64,000 nt of DNA from Sorangium cellulosum (GCF_002950945.1 NZ_CP012673.1:682001-746000), one strand, 5' to 3'. Shown: positions 1 to 11,652, counted from the stretch's first letter. Notes: generated by a model not told the origin, from the sequence alone. Translations and numbers: made by a program.

Positions 1-1
1 C

Positions 2-2269
2 ACGGACGATCCGGCGCTCTTCGACGAGGCGGCCGAGGCGCTCGAGGGCGTCTACCGCACGCGCGGGGACAACGCCGCGCTGGCGCGCCTCTACGAGAAG
101 CGCATCCGCTTCGCCCCGACCGGCGCGGAGCGGATCCGGATGCGCCTCGACCTCGCCAAGGTGCTCGAGGTGCGCTCGAACGACCCGCGGGCGGCGCTCG
201 CGACGCTCGAGAAGGCGCTCGCCGACGACCCGTCGGACCCCGACGTGCTCGGCGAGATCGAGCGCCTCGCCCCGCTGACGGGCGGCTGGGCGAGCGCCGC
301 CGCCGCGCTGGAGCGGGCGGTGCGCGAGGGGGCGGACCTCGACAGCGACACGGCGCGCGACCTCTGGATGCGCATCGCCGAGTGGCAGAAGAACAAGGTC
401 AATGACCCGAAGGCCGCCGAGGCGGCGTTCGAGGAGGCGCTGAAGCACGATCCCACGAGCGAGCACATCCTCCGGGCGATCGAGGAGCTGCAGCGCGCGC
501 CGGGGCGCGAGCGCGACCTCATCGGCACGCTCCGCCGGATCGCGGCGCTCGACGGCATGGAGGGGAGCGCGGGCGAGCTCCGGCGCGAGGCGAAGCAGCT
601 CGCCGAGCGCGCGCTGGGCGACCGCGAGCTCGTCGAGGCGATCCTGCGCGAGATGATCGCGGCGGAGGAGGGCGACACGTGGGCGCTCGGCGAGCTCACG
701 AAGGTGCGGGAGGAGGCGGGCGACCACAAGGAGGTCTTCCGGCTGCTCGTGCGCCAGGCCGAGCTCTTCATGGAGGCCGATCGCGTCCGCGACGCGCGGC
801 ACGCCGCGGCGGCGGTCGCGCGCGAGAAGCTCGGGGACGACGCGGCGGCGATCGAGCTCTACGAGACGCTCTTCGAGGCGGATCCGGGCGACGAGCGCGC
901 CGCGACGGCGCTGCGCGAGCTCTACGCGAAGGCCGGCAAGCACAAGGAGCTGCTCGCGTTGCTCGAGCGGCTCACCGAGCTGGCCGAGTCCCCCGAGGCG
1001 CGCTCGGCGCTGCGCCTGGAGAGCGCGGAGATCTGCCTCTCCCGGCTCGACGCCGTGAGCGAGGCGACCGAGCACCTGCGCGCGGTCCTCGACGAGCAGC
1101 CGGACAACGAGAAGGCGACCGTCCTGCTCGCGCAGCTGCTCGAGAAGACCGGCCGCGATCAGGAGCTGTCGGACCTGTTCGTCGCGCAGATCGAGCGCGC
1201 GAGGGACCGGGGCGACGTCGCGGCGGAGCTGTCGTACAGCGTCCGCCTCGGCGAGGTCTACGAGAGCCGGCTCAACGACACGGCGCGGGCGATCGAGACC
1301 TACCGCGCCGTGCTCGAGCGCGAGCCGCGCCACCCCGGCGCGCTGCTCGCGCTGGCCCGCCTGCACGAGCAGCGCGGGGAGAAGGCCGAGGCCGCGCAGC
1401 GGCTCGAGGTGATCCTCGAGGACGCGAGCGGCGCGGACGCCGTGCGCACGGCGCTCCGCCTCGCGGAGCTGCACCGGGCCCTCGGCGACGAGGGGGCGGT
1501 CCGGCGCGTGCTCGAGCGGGGCCTCGCCGCGGACGGGTCGGCGCAGGAGATCCGCAGGCAGCTGCTCGCCCTGTACGAGAAGCAGCAGGCCTACGGCGAG
1601 CTCGCCGACCTCATCACCGGCGACGCGGACGCGGCTGCGCAGCCCGCGGAGAAGGTGGCGCTCTACCGCAAGGCGGCGGGCATCCACCTAACCAAGCGGA
1701 ACGACCCTGGCCGGGCCGCGGATCTGCTCGTGAAGGCCACGGAGCTCGTGCCGGGCGACCGCGAGCTCCTGCTCGCGCTGTGCGACGCGTACAGCGCCTC
1801 GGGCCGCGGGCAGAAGGCGGCCGAGGCGCTCCAGCTGATCGTCGAGTCCTACGGCGGCCGCCGCTCGAAGGATCTCGCCGCGATCCACCACCGCCTCGCC
1901 AAGGCCTACCTGGCCGAGGGGCAGCGGGAGCGGGCGCTCGGCGAGCTCGACATCGCGTTCAAGATCGATCCGGGCTCGATCGCCATCCTCCGCGACCTCG
2001 GCGTGCTCGCGCTGGAGCTGTCGGAGTCGGGCGACGACGCGGCGAAGGCGGCGCACATCGACCGGGCGCAGAAGACGTTCCGCGCGCTGCTCCTCCAGAA
2101 GCTCGACGAGGGGGCGCCGATCAGCAAGGGCGAGGTCTTCTACTACCTCGGCGTCATCAGCCACCGGCAGAACGACGACAAGAAGGCGATCCAGATGCTG
2201 GAGCGCGCCCTCGACAACGAGAAGGATCTCGCCCCGGCCAAGGAGCTCCTGGCGCAGCTCAAGAAGTGA
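2..2269 (+). CDS. TPR-repeat protein, 5' end outside window
   Basis: The frame is open from base 2, so the start lies upstream; 755 residues are visible. The protein is a long alpha-helical solenoid of degenerate tetratricopeptide-type repeats, with recurring segments such as HPGALLALARLHEQRGEKAE and AIELYETLFEADPGDERA, rich in Ala, Glu, Leu and Arg. No catalytic motif, signal peptide or membrane segment is visible in this part. Myxobacteria often carry very long TPR proteins of this kind as scaffolds or gliding/secretion accessories, but no partner is evident here. The last 40 residues keep the repeat pattern (FYYLGVISHRQNDDKKAIQM) and end in LKK. The next gene starts 14 nt downstream on the same strand, so they are probably co-transcribed. 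The specific role is unknown. Confidence 0.85.
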   Translation, partial: TDDPALFDEAAEALEGVYRTRGDNAALARLYEKRIRFAPTGAERIRMRLDLAKVLEVRSNDPRAALATLEKALADDPSDPDVLGEIERLAPLTGGWASAAAALERAVREGADLDSDTARDLWMRIAEWQKNKVNDPKAAEAAFEEALKHDPTSEHILRAIEELQRAPGRERDLIGTLRRIAALDGMEGSAGELRREAKQLAERALGDRELVEAILREMIAAEEGDTWALGELTKVREEAGDHKEVFRLLVRQAELFMEADRVRDARHAAAAVAREKLGDDAAAIELYETLFEADPGDERAATALRELYAKAGKHKELLALLERLTELAESPEARSALRLESAEICLSRLDAVSEATEHLRAVLDEQPDNEKATVLLAQLLEKTGRDQELSDLFVAQIERARDRGDVAAELSYSVRLGEVYESRLNDTARAIETYRAVLEREPRHPGALLALARLHEQRGEKAEAAQRLEVILEDASGADAVRTALRLAELHRALGDEGAVRRVLERGLAADGSAQEIRRQLLALYEKQQAYGELADLITGDADAAAQPAEKVALYRKAAGIHLTKRNDPGRAADLLVKATELVPGDRELLLALCDAYSASGRGQKAAEALQLIVESYGGRRSKDLAAIHHRLAKAYLAEGQRERALGELDIAFKIDPGSIAILRDLGVLALELSESGDDAAKAAHIDRAQKTFRALLLQKLDEGAPISKGEVFYYLGVISHRQNDDKKAIQMLERALDNEKDLAPAKELLAQLKK

Positions 2270-2283
2270 CGTAATCTCGCCGT

Positions 2284-3246
2284 GTGACGCGGCTTGTCAG
2301 CATCGACGGGGCGATCTTCCGGCCGGAGGAGGCCAAGGTCTCGGTCTACGACCGCGGCTTCCTCTACGGCGACAGCGTCTTCGAGACGATCCGCACGTAC
2401 GGCGGCAAGCCGTTCGCGCTCGAGGATCACCTCGCCCGGCTCGAGCGCTCCGCCGAGCGGATCGCGATCTCGCTGCCCGTGCCGCGCGAGGAGCTCGGCC
2501 GCGAGGTGACCGCGCTGATCCAGGCCGCACGGGAGGCGCCGGAGGGCGGGGGCGCGGCCGGCGCCGCCGCGCGCGGCGTGGTCGAGAGCTACGTCCGCGT
2601 GATGCTGACCCGCGGCAGCGGCCCGCTCGGCCTGGATCCCGCGCTCGCGGGCGCGCCGCTCCGGGTCATCCTCGTGGAGCCGCTGAAGCCGCTGCCGGCC
2701 GCGCTGTACCGCGACGGGATCTCGGTGGTCACGACCCGCACCCAGCGGGCTGGCGACGCGGCGCCCGGGGCGAAGGTCTCGAACTACCTCGAGAGCCTGC
2801 TCGCCTTGCGGGACGCGCGGGCCGCGGGGGCGCACGAGGCGCTCATCCTGGACCCCTCCGGCCACGTGGTCGAGGGGACGACCTCCAACGTGTTCCTGGT
2901 GGAGCGGCGGCCCGCGACGCACGAGAGCCCCGAGGATCCAGGGCACCTGCTGATCACCCCGCCCAAGGAGGCGGGCATCCTCGTCGGCATCACCCGGGGG
3001 CACGTGATCGACGTCGCCGCCGAGCTGGGCCTGCCCTCGTGCTGCGAGCCGGTCACGATGTCGCGGCTGCTCTCGGCCGAGGAGGTGTTCATCACCTCGA
3101 GCCTGCGCGAGATCGTCCCGGTCGTCCGGGTCGACGCCCACGTGGTCGGCGCGGGTGTGCCCGGCCCGAAGACCCGGGCGCTGCACGCCGCCTTCCGCAA
3201 GAAGGTCGGCCTCGGCGGGGCCCCTCTCCCGTGGGAGTCGCCCTGA
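2284..3246 (+). CDS. class IV PLP-dependent aminotransferase (BCAT / ADC lyase fold)
   Basis: A 320-residue fold-type IV PLP enzyme. The family signature appears as VYDRGFLYGDSVFETIRTY near residues 20-38, the likely Schiff-base lysine is Lys164 in GAKVSNYLES, and the phosphate-binding segment EGTTSNVFLV follows near residue 197. This family covers branched-chain aminotransferase (IlvE), D-amino-acid aminotransferase and aminodeoxychorismate lyase (PabC); the sequence does not let me choose between them. A low-complexity Ala/Gly stretch around residues 82-98 interrupts the usual fold. The start is GTG at 2284, giving MTRLVSIDG, the normal N-terminus of the family. It lies 14 nt after the TPR gene and is probably co-transcribed with it. 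Confidence 0.88.
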   Translation: MTRLVSIDGAIFRPEEAKVSVYDRGFLYGDSVFETIRTYGGKPFALEDHLARLERSAERIAISLPVPREELGREVTALIQAAREAPEGGGAAGAAARGVVESYVRVMLTRGSGPLGLDPALAGAPLRVILVEPLKPLPAALYRDGISVVTTRTQRAGDAAPGAKVSNYLESLLALRDARAAGAHEALILDPSGHVVEGTTSNVFLVERRPATHESPEDPGHLLITPPKEAGILVGITRGHVIDVAAELGLPSCCEPVTMSRLLSAEEVFITSSLREIVPVVRVDAHVVGAGVPGPKTRALHAAFRKKVGLGGAPLPWESP

Positions 3247-3398
3247 GCGCCCGCCGCGCTCGCGCTGCCAGCTGATTTCGTGCGATCCATGAGCCGCGGC
3301 CCGCGGGGCGCGACCAGGGTGCGGGCCCGCGTGATCGCTGCGCGGCCGGGCGAGGCGCGTCCGCCGCTCGCCGCGCAGCCTGCCGGGAGGAGACCACG

Positions 3399-4220
3399 AT
3401 GATCCGCTCGCTTCGAATCGCCTGCTTCCTGATCAGCGCCGCGTCCGCCGCTGCGACGGCCGGGTGCTTCGTCGGCGAGACGCCGCTCCTCCTGTTCGAA
3501 GGCACCGAGAAGAGCGTGCTCCTTGAGTATCGCCCGACCCAGAGCGTCCGCATCGTGAGCGCCACCGGGGAGGTCGAGGTCACCACCGGGGACGTGGACG
3601 GCGTCGAGGTCACCTTCTCGCCGTTCACGGAGCACCGGGACGGGCAGGGGTATGCCGCGAGGGAAGAGATGGAAGAAAACCTCGCCCTCGACGCGGTGGT
3701 CGACGGCGACATCCTCGTCACGGTGCAGAAATTCAAGGACGAATGGGGCTACAACCCTGACCTCGGGGCCCACGTCCGGGTCGTCCTCCCCGCGCGCTTC
3801 GACGGCGCGCTCCGGGTCGATCAGGGGGACGGCGGCGTGCACGTCGACCTCGACGGCGCCCGGTCGTCCCGCGCCGTCGTTGTCGAGAGCGACAGCGGCA
3901 GCATCGACGTGGTCGGCGCCGGCGGCCCGGTCGATCTGATCACCGGCGACGGTGACATCTCCGCCGCGATCGAGGGGTGGAGCGACGTGGACGGCCTGAT
4001 CCGGTCGGGCAACGGGAGCATCAAGCTCGCCATGCCGGCGCAGGTGGACGGGACGATGACCGCACAGACGAAGCTCGGCGAGGTCGTCGAGCAGGACCTC
4101 CCCTCGGCGTGGGTGGTCGCCGGCGAGGGCAGCGCGAGGTCGTACACGATGGGCGCCGGCGAGGGCGGGTGGCTCGAGGTCGTCACCGCGCTCGGCGACA
4201 TCGCCATCGTCGTGAAGTAG
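3399..4220 (+). CDS. lipoprotein with DUF4097-like beta-solenoid domain
   Basis: A 273-residue exported protein. Residues 1-24 form a signal peptide ending in a lipobox-like AATAGC, so it is probably lipidated at Cys24. The mature part is rich in short Asp/Gly turns (VRIVSATGEVEVTTGDVDGVE; SDSGSIDVVGAGGPVDLITG; SGNGSIKLAMPAQVDGTM), the pattern of the DUF4097 putative-adhesin family, in which short strands stack into a right-handed beta structure. A good ribosome-binding site (GGGAGGAG) precedes the ATG. The gene stands alone: 152 bp separate it from the aminotransferase, and a strong hairpin follows. The biochemical function of DUF4097 proteins is not established. Confidence 0.75.
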   Translation: MIRSLRIACFLISAASAAATAGCFVGETPLLLFEGTEKSVLLEYRPTQSVRIVSATGEVEVTTGDVDGVEVTFSPFTEHRDGQGYAAREEMEENLALDAVVDGDILVTVQKFKDEWGYNPDLGAHVRVVLPARFDGALRVDQGDGGVHVDLDGARSSRAVVVESDSGSIDVVGAGGPVDLITGDGDISAAIEGWSDVDGLIRSGNGSIKLAMPAQVDGTMTAQTKLGEVVEQDLPSAWVVAGEGSARSYTMGAGEGGWLEVVTALGDIAIVVK

Positions 4221-4248
4221 CGCCGCGGCGGAGCCCGGGGGAAACACA

Positions 4249-4308
4249 GGACGAAACGCATCGAGGCGAGCCCGGGCAACCCGGCGCTCGCCTCGATGCG
4301 TTTCGTCC
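4249..4308. terminator. bidirectional hairpin between convergent genes
   Basis: A perfect 22-bp inverted repeat: left arm 4249-4270, right arm 4287-4308. Inside the loop a further short GC stem (around CCGGG at 4272-4276 and CCCGG at 4280-4284) can extend it with one bulged base. It sits between two convergent genes (stop at 4220, stop at 4358), so it can terminate both. There is no clear T-tract, common in high-GC genomes. Confidence 0.75.
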
Positions 4309-4357
4309 GTCGTGTCGTGTCGCGGTTCCGGCGCGCCGGCTCGGCCGGCGCCCCCGG

Positions 4358-6613
4358 TCACCCGCCGGCCGGCGGCTGGGCCTCGGCTTCCGGCGCGTCG
4401 GCGGCTTGCTCGCCGCCCTGCGCCTCTGCGGCTTGCTCGCCGCCCTGCGCCGGGGCAGCCCCGGCGGCCGGCGCCGCGCCCGCGGGCACCGGCACCCGCA
4501 GCTGCCCGCCTCCCTGCTGCGCGAGCACGCCGAGGGCCTTCTGGAAGAAGGCCGCGAGGAAGGGGATCTCGCGCGGGGGTGCGGTGATGAGCCCGGCTTC
4601 CTTGATCGCGCGCGCGATCGCCAGGGCCTGGGTCGCCGCCGCGTCTCCCTTGCGCGCCCGCAGCGAGACGGCGCTGCTGCGCATGCGCGCCGCGAGCACC
4701 GAGCGCACCTCGGGCGAGAAGAACCGGTCGGTCGCGAGCTCGAGCTCCTCGCTCAGCGCGGTGTTCACCTGCTCGGGATCGCGCATCCCGGCGGCCCCGA
4801 GCCGCTGGCCGACCTTCTGCAGGAGCTCGTCGAGCGCCTGGCGCGCGGGCAGCCAGTGGCGGAACTCCGGCTCGTCGTGCAGGGCGGCGGAGGTGGGGAT
4901 CAGCGTCGCCACCAGCTCGGCCGACAGGCTCTCCTCGAGGTCGGCCACCGGGTGCTGCGGCTCGGCGTCCGGCGCGGGCTCGATGAGGTCGCGACACCCC
5001 TCGAGCCCGAGCGGCAGGACCTGCCCCGACGTCGCGTTCTGGCGCTTCGCGGCCGCGATCCGGTGCCGCGCCCACTCGACGGGGACGGGGACGGGCGCGG
5101 TGCCGAGGTTGTCGTAGGCGCGCGCGCGGCCCTCCTTGAGCTGCGAGCCGCTGAGCCACCCGGCGCCGGCGTGGAGCACGCCGACCGAGTCGCGCACGAT
5201 CACCTCCGCGATCCGGTAGCGGCCGCTGGTGTCGCGGCTCGTGATCGCGATCGCCTCGGTCCCGCTCGAGTCGGGCGGGATCAGCGTCGCCTCGATCACC
5301 TCGGCGCGCTCCTCCGCGAGCCGCGCCACGCGCGGGCGCGTCGGGATCGCCGCCCCGCGCGACTTCAGCACGTTGAGCGCGCGCCGCGCCGCCTTGCGCG
5401 CCGCGCCGGAGGCGTCCTCCGCCTCGGCGGCCGCCGCGATCGCCTCCACGTTGGAGGCGGCGAGCCAGGCGTCGACGAGCGCCGGCGCGGCGTCGCCGGC
5501 CGACCGCAGCGCCTCGAGCGCCCGATCCCAGCCCGCGGCGAGCACCTCGGCGTCGAAGTCGACCTTCGCCTCGGCGCCCGCGCTGCCCTCCGGGCGCGCG
5601 CCGCTGTCGGCCTTGGGCTTCGCGCCCGTGGCGGCCTGCTTGGCCTTGGTGCGCGCGCTCAGCGCCTCGCGCGCCGTGAGCGCCGGCTTGTCCGCGCCCG
5701 CGACCTGCTTCGCCTTGGCGGCCGGCAGCGAGAACAGGAGGTGCGCCGGCCTCGACGGGCCCTGCGGCTGGCCCTGCGGCTGACGGACGTCCTTGCCCGT
5801 CACGACCGTCGCGGTCGCGCCCTGCCCGGTCACGGTCACCATGCGCTGGCTCTGCTGCCCCGCCGCGCCCGCCGGCCTCGCGGCGCCCCCGGGCCCCTTC
5901 GCCCCGGGCCGAGCGCCCTGCGCCCGCCCGCCTTCCGCCACCGGTCTGGCCGAAAGGCCGCGGTCCGGCCGCGGTCCCCGCTCCGCGCGGGGGCCCTGCT
6001 CCGCCCTGGGCCCGGCGCCTTGTTCTGCCCGCGCGCCCTGCTCCGCGCCGGGTCCGCGCTCCATCCGGGGCCCGCGGTCGGGCCGAGGGCCACGGTCGGG
6101 CCGAGGTCCACGGTCGGGCCGAGGTCCGCGGTCGGGCCTGGGGCCGCGGTCGGGCCTGGGGCCGCGGTCGGGCCGAGGTCCGCGGTCGGGCCGGGGCCCG
6201 CTGCTCGGGCCCGTGGCCGTTCGTTCGGGCCTCGGCGCGCGGTAGTCGCGGATCCGCGGCGCCACGGTGGGTGGCGGCGCGGCGTCTTCCGTCGTGGCCG
6301 GCGCGGCCGGCGGCGCATCCGCGAGCGCCGGCCGCTTGCGGGGCGCGATCAGGTCCAGCAGCGAGCCCTGGGGCTCCTTCGCGGCGGCCTTCGCCGAGGG
6401 GCGCGGCGCCTCGCCTTCGGGCTGGGCCGAGGCCCCCTCGGCGTCGTCGGCCCGCTTCGCGCCGCCCGCGCTCGCGGACGTGCTTGCCGAGCGGACGACC
6501 TTCCGCGTGCGCGGCTTGTCTGCGCTCTCTGCATCGGGGGCGCCCTCGTGCGCAGGTTCAGGGGCTGCGCTGGCGGTCCGCTCCGTGCTCTCGATCTCGT
6601 TTTTTGTGCTCAT
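4358..6613 (-). CDS. repeat-rich protein of unknown function
   Basis: A 751-residue protein in two parts. Residues 1 to about 240 are disordered, with an acidic/Ser start, a basic stretch (TRKVVRSAS) and a run of seven PDRGPR-type hexapeptides near residues 140-182. Residues from about 300 onward are predicted globular and alpha-helical (VDAWLAASNVEAIAAAAEAE; AARRALNVLKSRGAAIP; HWLPARQALDELLQKVGQR) with no signature I recognise. The C-terminus is again low complexity, containing a duplicated nine-residue unit QGGEQAAEA. No signal peptide or membrane segment is visible. An Arg/Gly/Pro-rich arm joined to a helical body would fit nucleic-acid or ribosome association, but that is a guess. It starts at ATG 6613 after GGGAG. 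ridA lies upstream on the same strand. Confidence 0.75.
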   Translation of the reverse strand: MSTKNEIESTERTASAAPEPAHEGAPDAESADKPRTRKVVRSASTSASAGGAKRADDAEGASAQPEGEAPRPSAKAAAKEPQGSLLDLIAPRKRPALADAPPAAPATTEDAAPPPTVAPRIRDYRAPRPERTATGPSSGPRPDRGPRPDRGPRPDRGPRPDRGPRPDRGPRPDRGPRPDRGPRMERGPGAEQGARAEQGAGPRAEQGPRAERGPRPDRGLSARPVAEGGRAQGARPGAKGPGGAARPAGAAGQQSQRMVTVTGQGATATVVTGKDVRQPQGQPQGPSRPAHLLFSLPAAKAKQVAGADKPALTAREALSARTKAKQAATGAKPKADSGARPEGSAGAEAKVDFDAEVLAAGWDRALEALRSAGDAAPALVDAWLAASNVEAIAAAAEAEDASGAARKAARRALNVLKSRGAAIPTRPRVARLAEERAEVIEATLIPPDSSGTEAIAITSRDTSGRYRIAEVIVRDSVGVLHAGAGWLSGSQLKEGRARAYDNLGTAPVPVPVEWARHRIAAAKRQNATSGQVLPLGLEGCRDLIEPAPDAEPQHPVADLEESLSAELVATLIPTSAALHDEPEFRHWLPARQALDELLQKVGQRLGAAGMRDPEQVNTALSEELELATDRFFSPEVRSVLAARMRSSAVSLRARKGDAAATQALAIARAIKEAGLITAPPREIPFLAAFFQKALGVLAQQGGGQLRVPVPAGAAPAAGAAPAQGGEQAAEAQGGEQAADAPEAEAQPPAGG
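6069..6194 (-). repeat. seven 18-bp tandem repeats coding for PDRGPR
   Basis: Seven consecutive 18-bp units (for example GGTCCGCGGTCGGGCCGA on the + strand), starting at 6069, 6087, 6105, 6123, 6141, 6159 and 6177. Most differences between units are at third codon positions. They encode an Arg/Asp/Pro/Gly hexapeptide run in the disordered N-terminal half of the overlapping gene. Confidence 0.92.
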
Positions 6614-6669
6614 GTCGAGGCTCCCGGGGACATTTTTAGGAGATGGGGACCGCGGCCGCGGCTCCCCGA

Positions 6670-7056
6670 TTATCGCGAAAGATGGGCAACGGCTTCGATC
6701 TCGACGGCGGCGCCCTTGGGGAGCGCCGCCACCTGCACCGTCGCCCGCGCGGGCAACACGCCGCCGACGGCCGTCCCGTACACCTGGTTGACGACGGCGA
6801 AGTTCGCGAGGTCCGTGAGGTAGATCGTGGTCTTCACCACGTCGTCCCAGGTCGCGCCGGCCGCGGACAGCACCTCGGTCAGGTTCCTGATCACCTGGGC
6901 CGTCTGGACGTCGATGCCGCCGTCGACGAGCTCGCCCGTCGCGGGGTCGACCGGGATCTGGCCGCTGCAGAAGACGAGGTGGCCGGCCTTGACGGCCTGC
7001 GAGTACGGGCCGATTGCGCGCGGGGCCCGGTCGGATGTGATGGCTGTTTTGGACAT
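6670..7056 (-). CDS. ridA: RidA/YjgF-family enamine/imine deaminase
   Basis: A 128-residue protein of the usual RidA length. The family hallmarks are present: N-terminal AIGPYSQAV, central VFCSGQIPVDPATGEL, and C-terminal LPARATVQVAALPKGAAVEIEAVA, where the Arg of the PARATV segment binds the carboxylate of the substrate. RidA trimers hydrolyse reactive enamine/imine intermediates, such as 2-aminoacrylate released by PLP enzymes, to ketoacids and ammonia in the cytoplasm. The start ATG at 7056 follows AGAGG at good spacing. A PLP aminotransferase lies 3.4 kb away but on the other strand, so no direct link is claimed. Confidence 0.95.
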   Translation of the reverse strand: MSKTAITSDRAPRAIGPYSQAVKAGHLVFCSGQIPVDPATGELVDGGIDVQTAQVIRNLTEVLSAAGATWDDVVKTTIYLTDLANFAVVNQVYGTAVGGVLPARATVQVAALPKGAAVEIEAVAHLSR

Positions 7057-7152
7057 GTTGACCTCTGAAATCGTGGAGCGCCTAGGGGGCGGATGTCCCG
7101 CCCGCCCCGGCCCTCGCTCTCGCGGGTCGGGGACCGGTGCTCGCCGTCCCCT

Positions 7153-7878
7153 CTAGCCGAAGTGTTTCCGGCCTTCGATGGCTCGCCCCAGGGTCACCTG
7201 GTCGGCGAACTCCAGATCTCCCCCGTGCGGCACGCCGCTGGCGATCCGCGTGACCTGGATCCCGAGGGCGCCGAGCTCGCGCGCGAGGAGCAGGGCCGTC
7301 GCCTCTCCGTCGACGGAGGGCGGGGTCGCGACCAGCACCTCCCGGACGGGCTCTTCGGGGTCGCGCACGCGCGCCCGGAGCGCCTCGAGCGGCAGCTCCT
7401 CGGCCCCGACGCCTTCGAGCGGCGAGAGGAGCCGGCCGAGCACGAAGTAGCGCCCGCGCATCGCCCCGCTCCGCTCGATGGCGAGCAGGTCCTGGACGCG
7501 CGCGACGATGCACAGGAGCCCGCCGTCGCGCCGTGTGTCCAGGCAGATCGCGCAGAGCGCCGGGGCGTCGCCGCTGTCCTCGGCGACCTCGGCGATGTGG
7601 CCACACCGGGCGCACGGCCGGATGTGTCCGCCGAGCTCCGCGAGCTCGCCGCCGAGCTCGCGCGCGGTGTCCGCGCCGCCGGTCGCGAGGAACAGGGCGA
7701 AGCGCTGCGCCGTCTTCTCGCCGACGCCCGGCAGGCGCGCGAGCAGCTGGGCGACCCGCGACAGCCGGCCGGGCAGGCCGCCGGGCGCGCTGCGGAAGCC
7801 GGCCGCGGGCGCGACCCGGCCGCCGTTCGGGAGGTTGGGGGAGCCGGGGAGCGATGCCGGGGGACGCAACGCAGTCAA
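7153..7878 (-). CDS. recR: recombination mediator protein RecR
   Basis: A 241-residue RecR, which works with RecF/RecO to load RecA onto SSB-coated single-stranded DNA gaps. Visible in order: helix-hairpin-helix LARLPGVGEKTAQRFALFL (around residues 46-64), a four-Cys zinc finger (CARCGHIAEV then CAICLD), and a Toprim domain (LCIVARVQDLLAIERSG; VLVATPPSVDGEATALLLAR). It has about 38 extra N-terminal Gly/Pro-rich residues compared with usual RecR. The only plausible start is TTG at 7878, whose TG is shared with the TGA stop of the preceding ebfC, indicating translational coupling. I saw no internal ATG or GTG that fits better. Confidence 0.94.
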   Translation of the reverse strand: MTALRPPASLPGSPNLPNGGRVAPAAGFRSAPGGLPGRLSRVAQLLARLPGVGEKTAQRFALFLATGGADTARELGGELAELGGHIRPCARCGHIAEVAEDSGDAPALCAICLDTRRDGGLLCIVARVQDLLAIERSGAMRGRYFVLGRLLSPLEGVGAEELPLEALRARVRDPEEPVREVLVATPPSVDGEATALLLARELGALGIQVTRIASGVPHGGDLEFADQVTLGRAIEGRKHFG

Positions 7879-8198
7879 GTGTGCATGCCGGGGAGCTTGA
7901 CGCCGCCGGTCACCTTGGCGATCTCGCCCTCGACGAGCTTGTCGGCCGTCTCGAGCGCCGAGTTCGACGCCGCCACGATCGCGTCGAGCGCCATCTCCAG
8001 GCCTTCGCTCGCGAGGAACTCCGGGTCGACGTCGATCCTGCGCACCTTTCCCTCGCAGGAGACCACGACCGTGACCTTGTCGCCGGCGGCGGTCGCGCTC
8101 ACCTCGCGGTCCTTCAGCTCGCCCTTCACCTGGTCGATCTTGCGCTGCATGCGCGCCGCCTGGCGAACCAGCTCATTCATTCCGCCGCGAAATTGCAT
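7875..8198 (-). CDS. ebfC: YbaB/EbfC nucleoid-associated protein
   Basis: A 107-residue YbaB/EbfC protein. It starts MQFRGGMNELVRQAARMQRK, the amphipathic first helix of the family, followed by the conserved V-V-S-C-E-G-K-V strand region and a C-terminal helix. Homologues form dimers that bind DNA in the nucleoid and usually sit beside dnaX and recR. A longer open frame extends upstream to 8414, but those residues are low-complexity Arg/Gly/Pro, so I choose ATG 8198. The gene overlaps recR by 4 nt (TTGA). dnaX, normally upstream in the same operon, here lies on the opposite strand. Confidence 0.93.
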   Translation of the reverse strand: MQFRGGMNELVRQAARMQRKIDQVKGELKDREVSATAAGDKVTVVVSCEGKVRRIDVDPEFLASEGLEMALDAIVAASNSALETADKLVEGEIAKVTGGVKLPGMHT

Positions 8199-8514
8199 GG
8201 TCAGACGGCCGTCTATGCCGTGAACGGCGCCGCGCCGCAACCGGGAAGGGGGAGGGGACGGGAAGGGGACGTGGAGGGCGCGCCCCGGCGCCGTGGGCCC
8301 GTCGTGCCGTGGGCTCCTTCCGCCTCTCCAGGGACTCCTCGACGCCTCGACTTCTCGACGCCGTGTGCCGCCGCCGCCCTGGTCATGGCGGAGCAGGTGC
8401 GTCCGGTGCGGCAACTCTGGCAGGCTCTCCGGAATGCAGAGGAACGCGGGGCGGCCGCTGCTCCGGTGACAGCCGCGGCGACGCGCACGCGAGAAGGTGC
8501 TAGTCGAGCAGCGT
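8199..8514. other. divergent intergenic region ebfC / dnaX
   Basis: 316 bp between divergent starts. It must hold the promoters for dnaX and for ebfC-recR. It contains a purine-rich G/A tract (about 8240-8275) and no open frame I believe. I could not pick out a convincing -35/-10 pair. Confidence 0.5.
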
Positions 8515-11025
<2,511 letters not shown>

Positions 11026-11114
11026 ACACGAGATCCGGGCGGGTGGCATGCCGACGGCGCCCGCCCGGCATGGGGTGAGCCCTTAGCGACTCCTGTGCGG
11101 AGCATTCGGTCATG

Positions 11115-11513
11115 GAGGGCGCGTTCCCAGAACCACACCTCGCGCACCCCGAGCCCGCTGTAGACAGGCAGCTTGTCGAGCCCACCGTTCGTCAGCATCA
11201 CCTCGGTCGCGATGTCGGGAAACTCCTTGAGTGTGCCGCCCACGCAGTAGCACTCGTCGGGCTCGAGGCCGCGTGCTTTGGCTTCACGACGAAAGCTCGT
11301 CGAGCTGTGGCCGTAGAGCGGCACATCCCGCTCCACCGCGAAGATCTCGATCAGGCGGGCGATGCTTTTCTTCGTTGCTTCGTGCTTGAGCGATGGACGC
11401 ATCAGCTCCAGCGTTCCTTCGCAGAAGGTCATCCGCAGGCCGGGGGTATTCAGCTCGTCTCGTAGGCTCACGTACGTTTACCAGAGGACGCCGTCGAGCA
11501 CGACACGCTGCTC
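11115..11513 (-). pseudogene. Uma2-family (DUF820) nuclease remnant
   Basis: On the minus strand the sequence reads GEQRVVLDGVLW, then an in-frame TAA (11478-11480), then TYVSLRDELNTPGLRMTF, CEGTLELMRPSLKHE and FPDIATEVMLTNGGLDKLPVYSGLGVREVWFWE, which is the Uma2/DUF820 restriction-endonuclease-like fold. The stop falls in the middle of the conserved N-terminal motif. After VWFWE the homology ends; the frame continues as Arg/Ser-rich sequence into the end of dnaX. Reading could restart at GTG 11471, but both ends of the domain are damaged. I call it a decaying copy. An apparently intact relative lies at 35682-36272. Confidence 0.7.
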
Positions 11514-11652
11514 ACCCGCAGCTTCTACCCCTCTTCGTGTGGAACAGGAGAGGCCAGAGATGCTGTCCGCTTCGAGCTGGTCCACGTTGTCCTCTGCCGC
11601 TCCTTCAAGGCTCCTGCCTCACCGCTTCGGAGCCTCTGCATCACGCGGCTCA

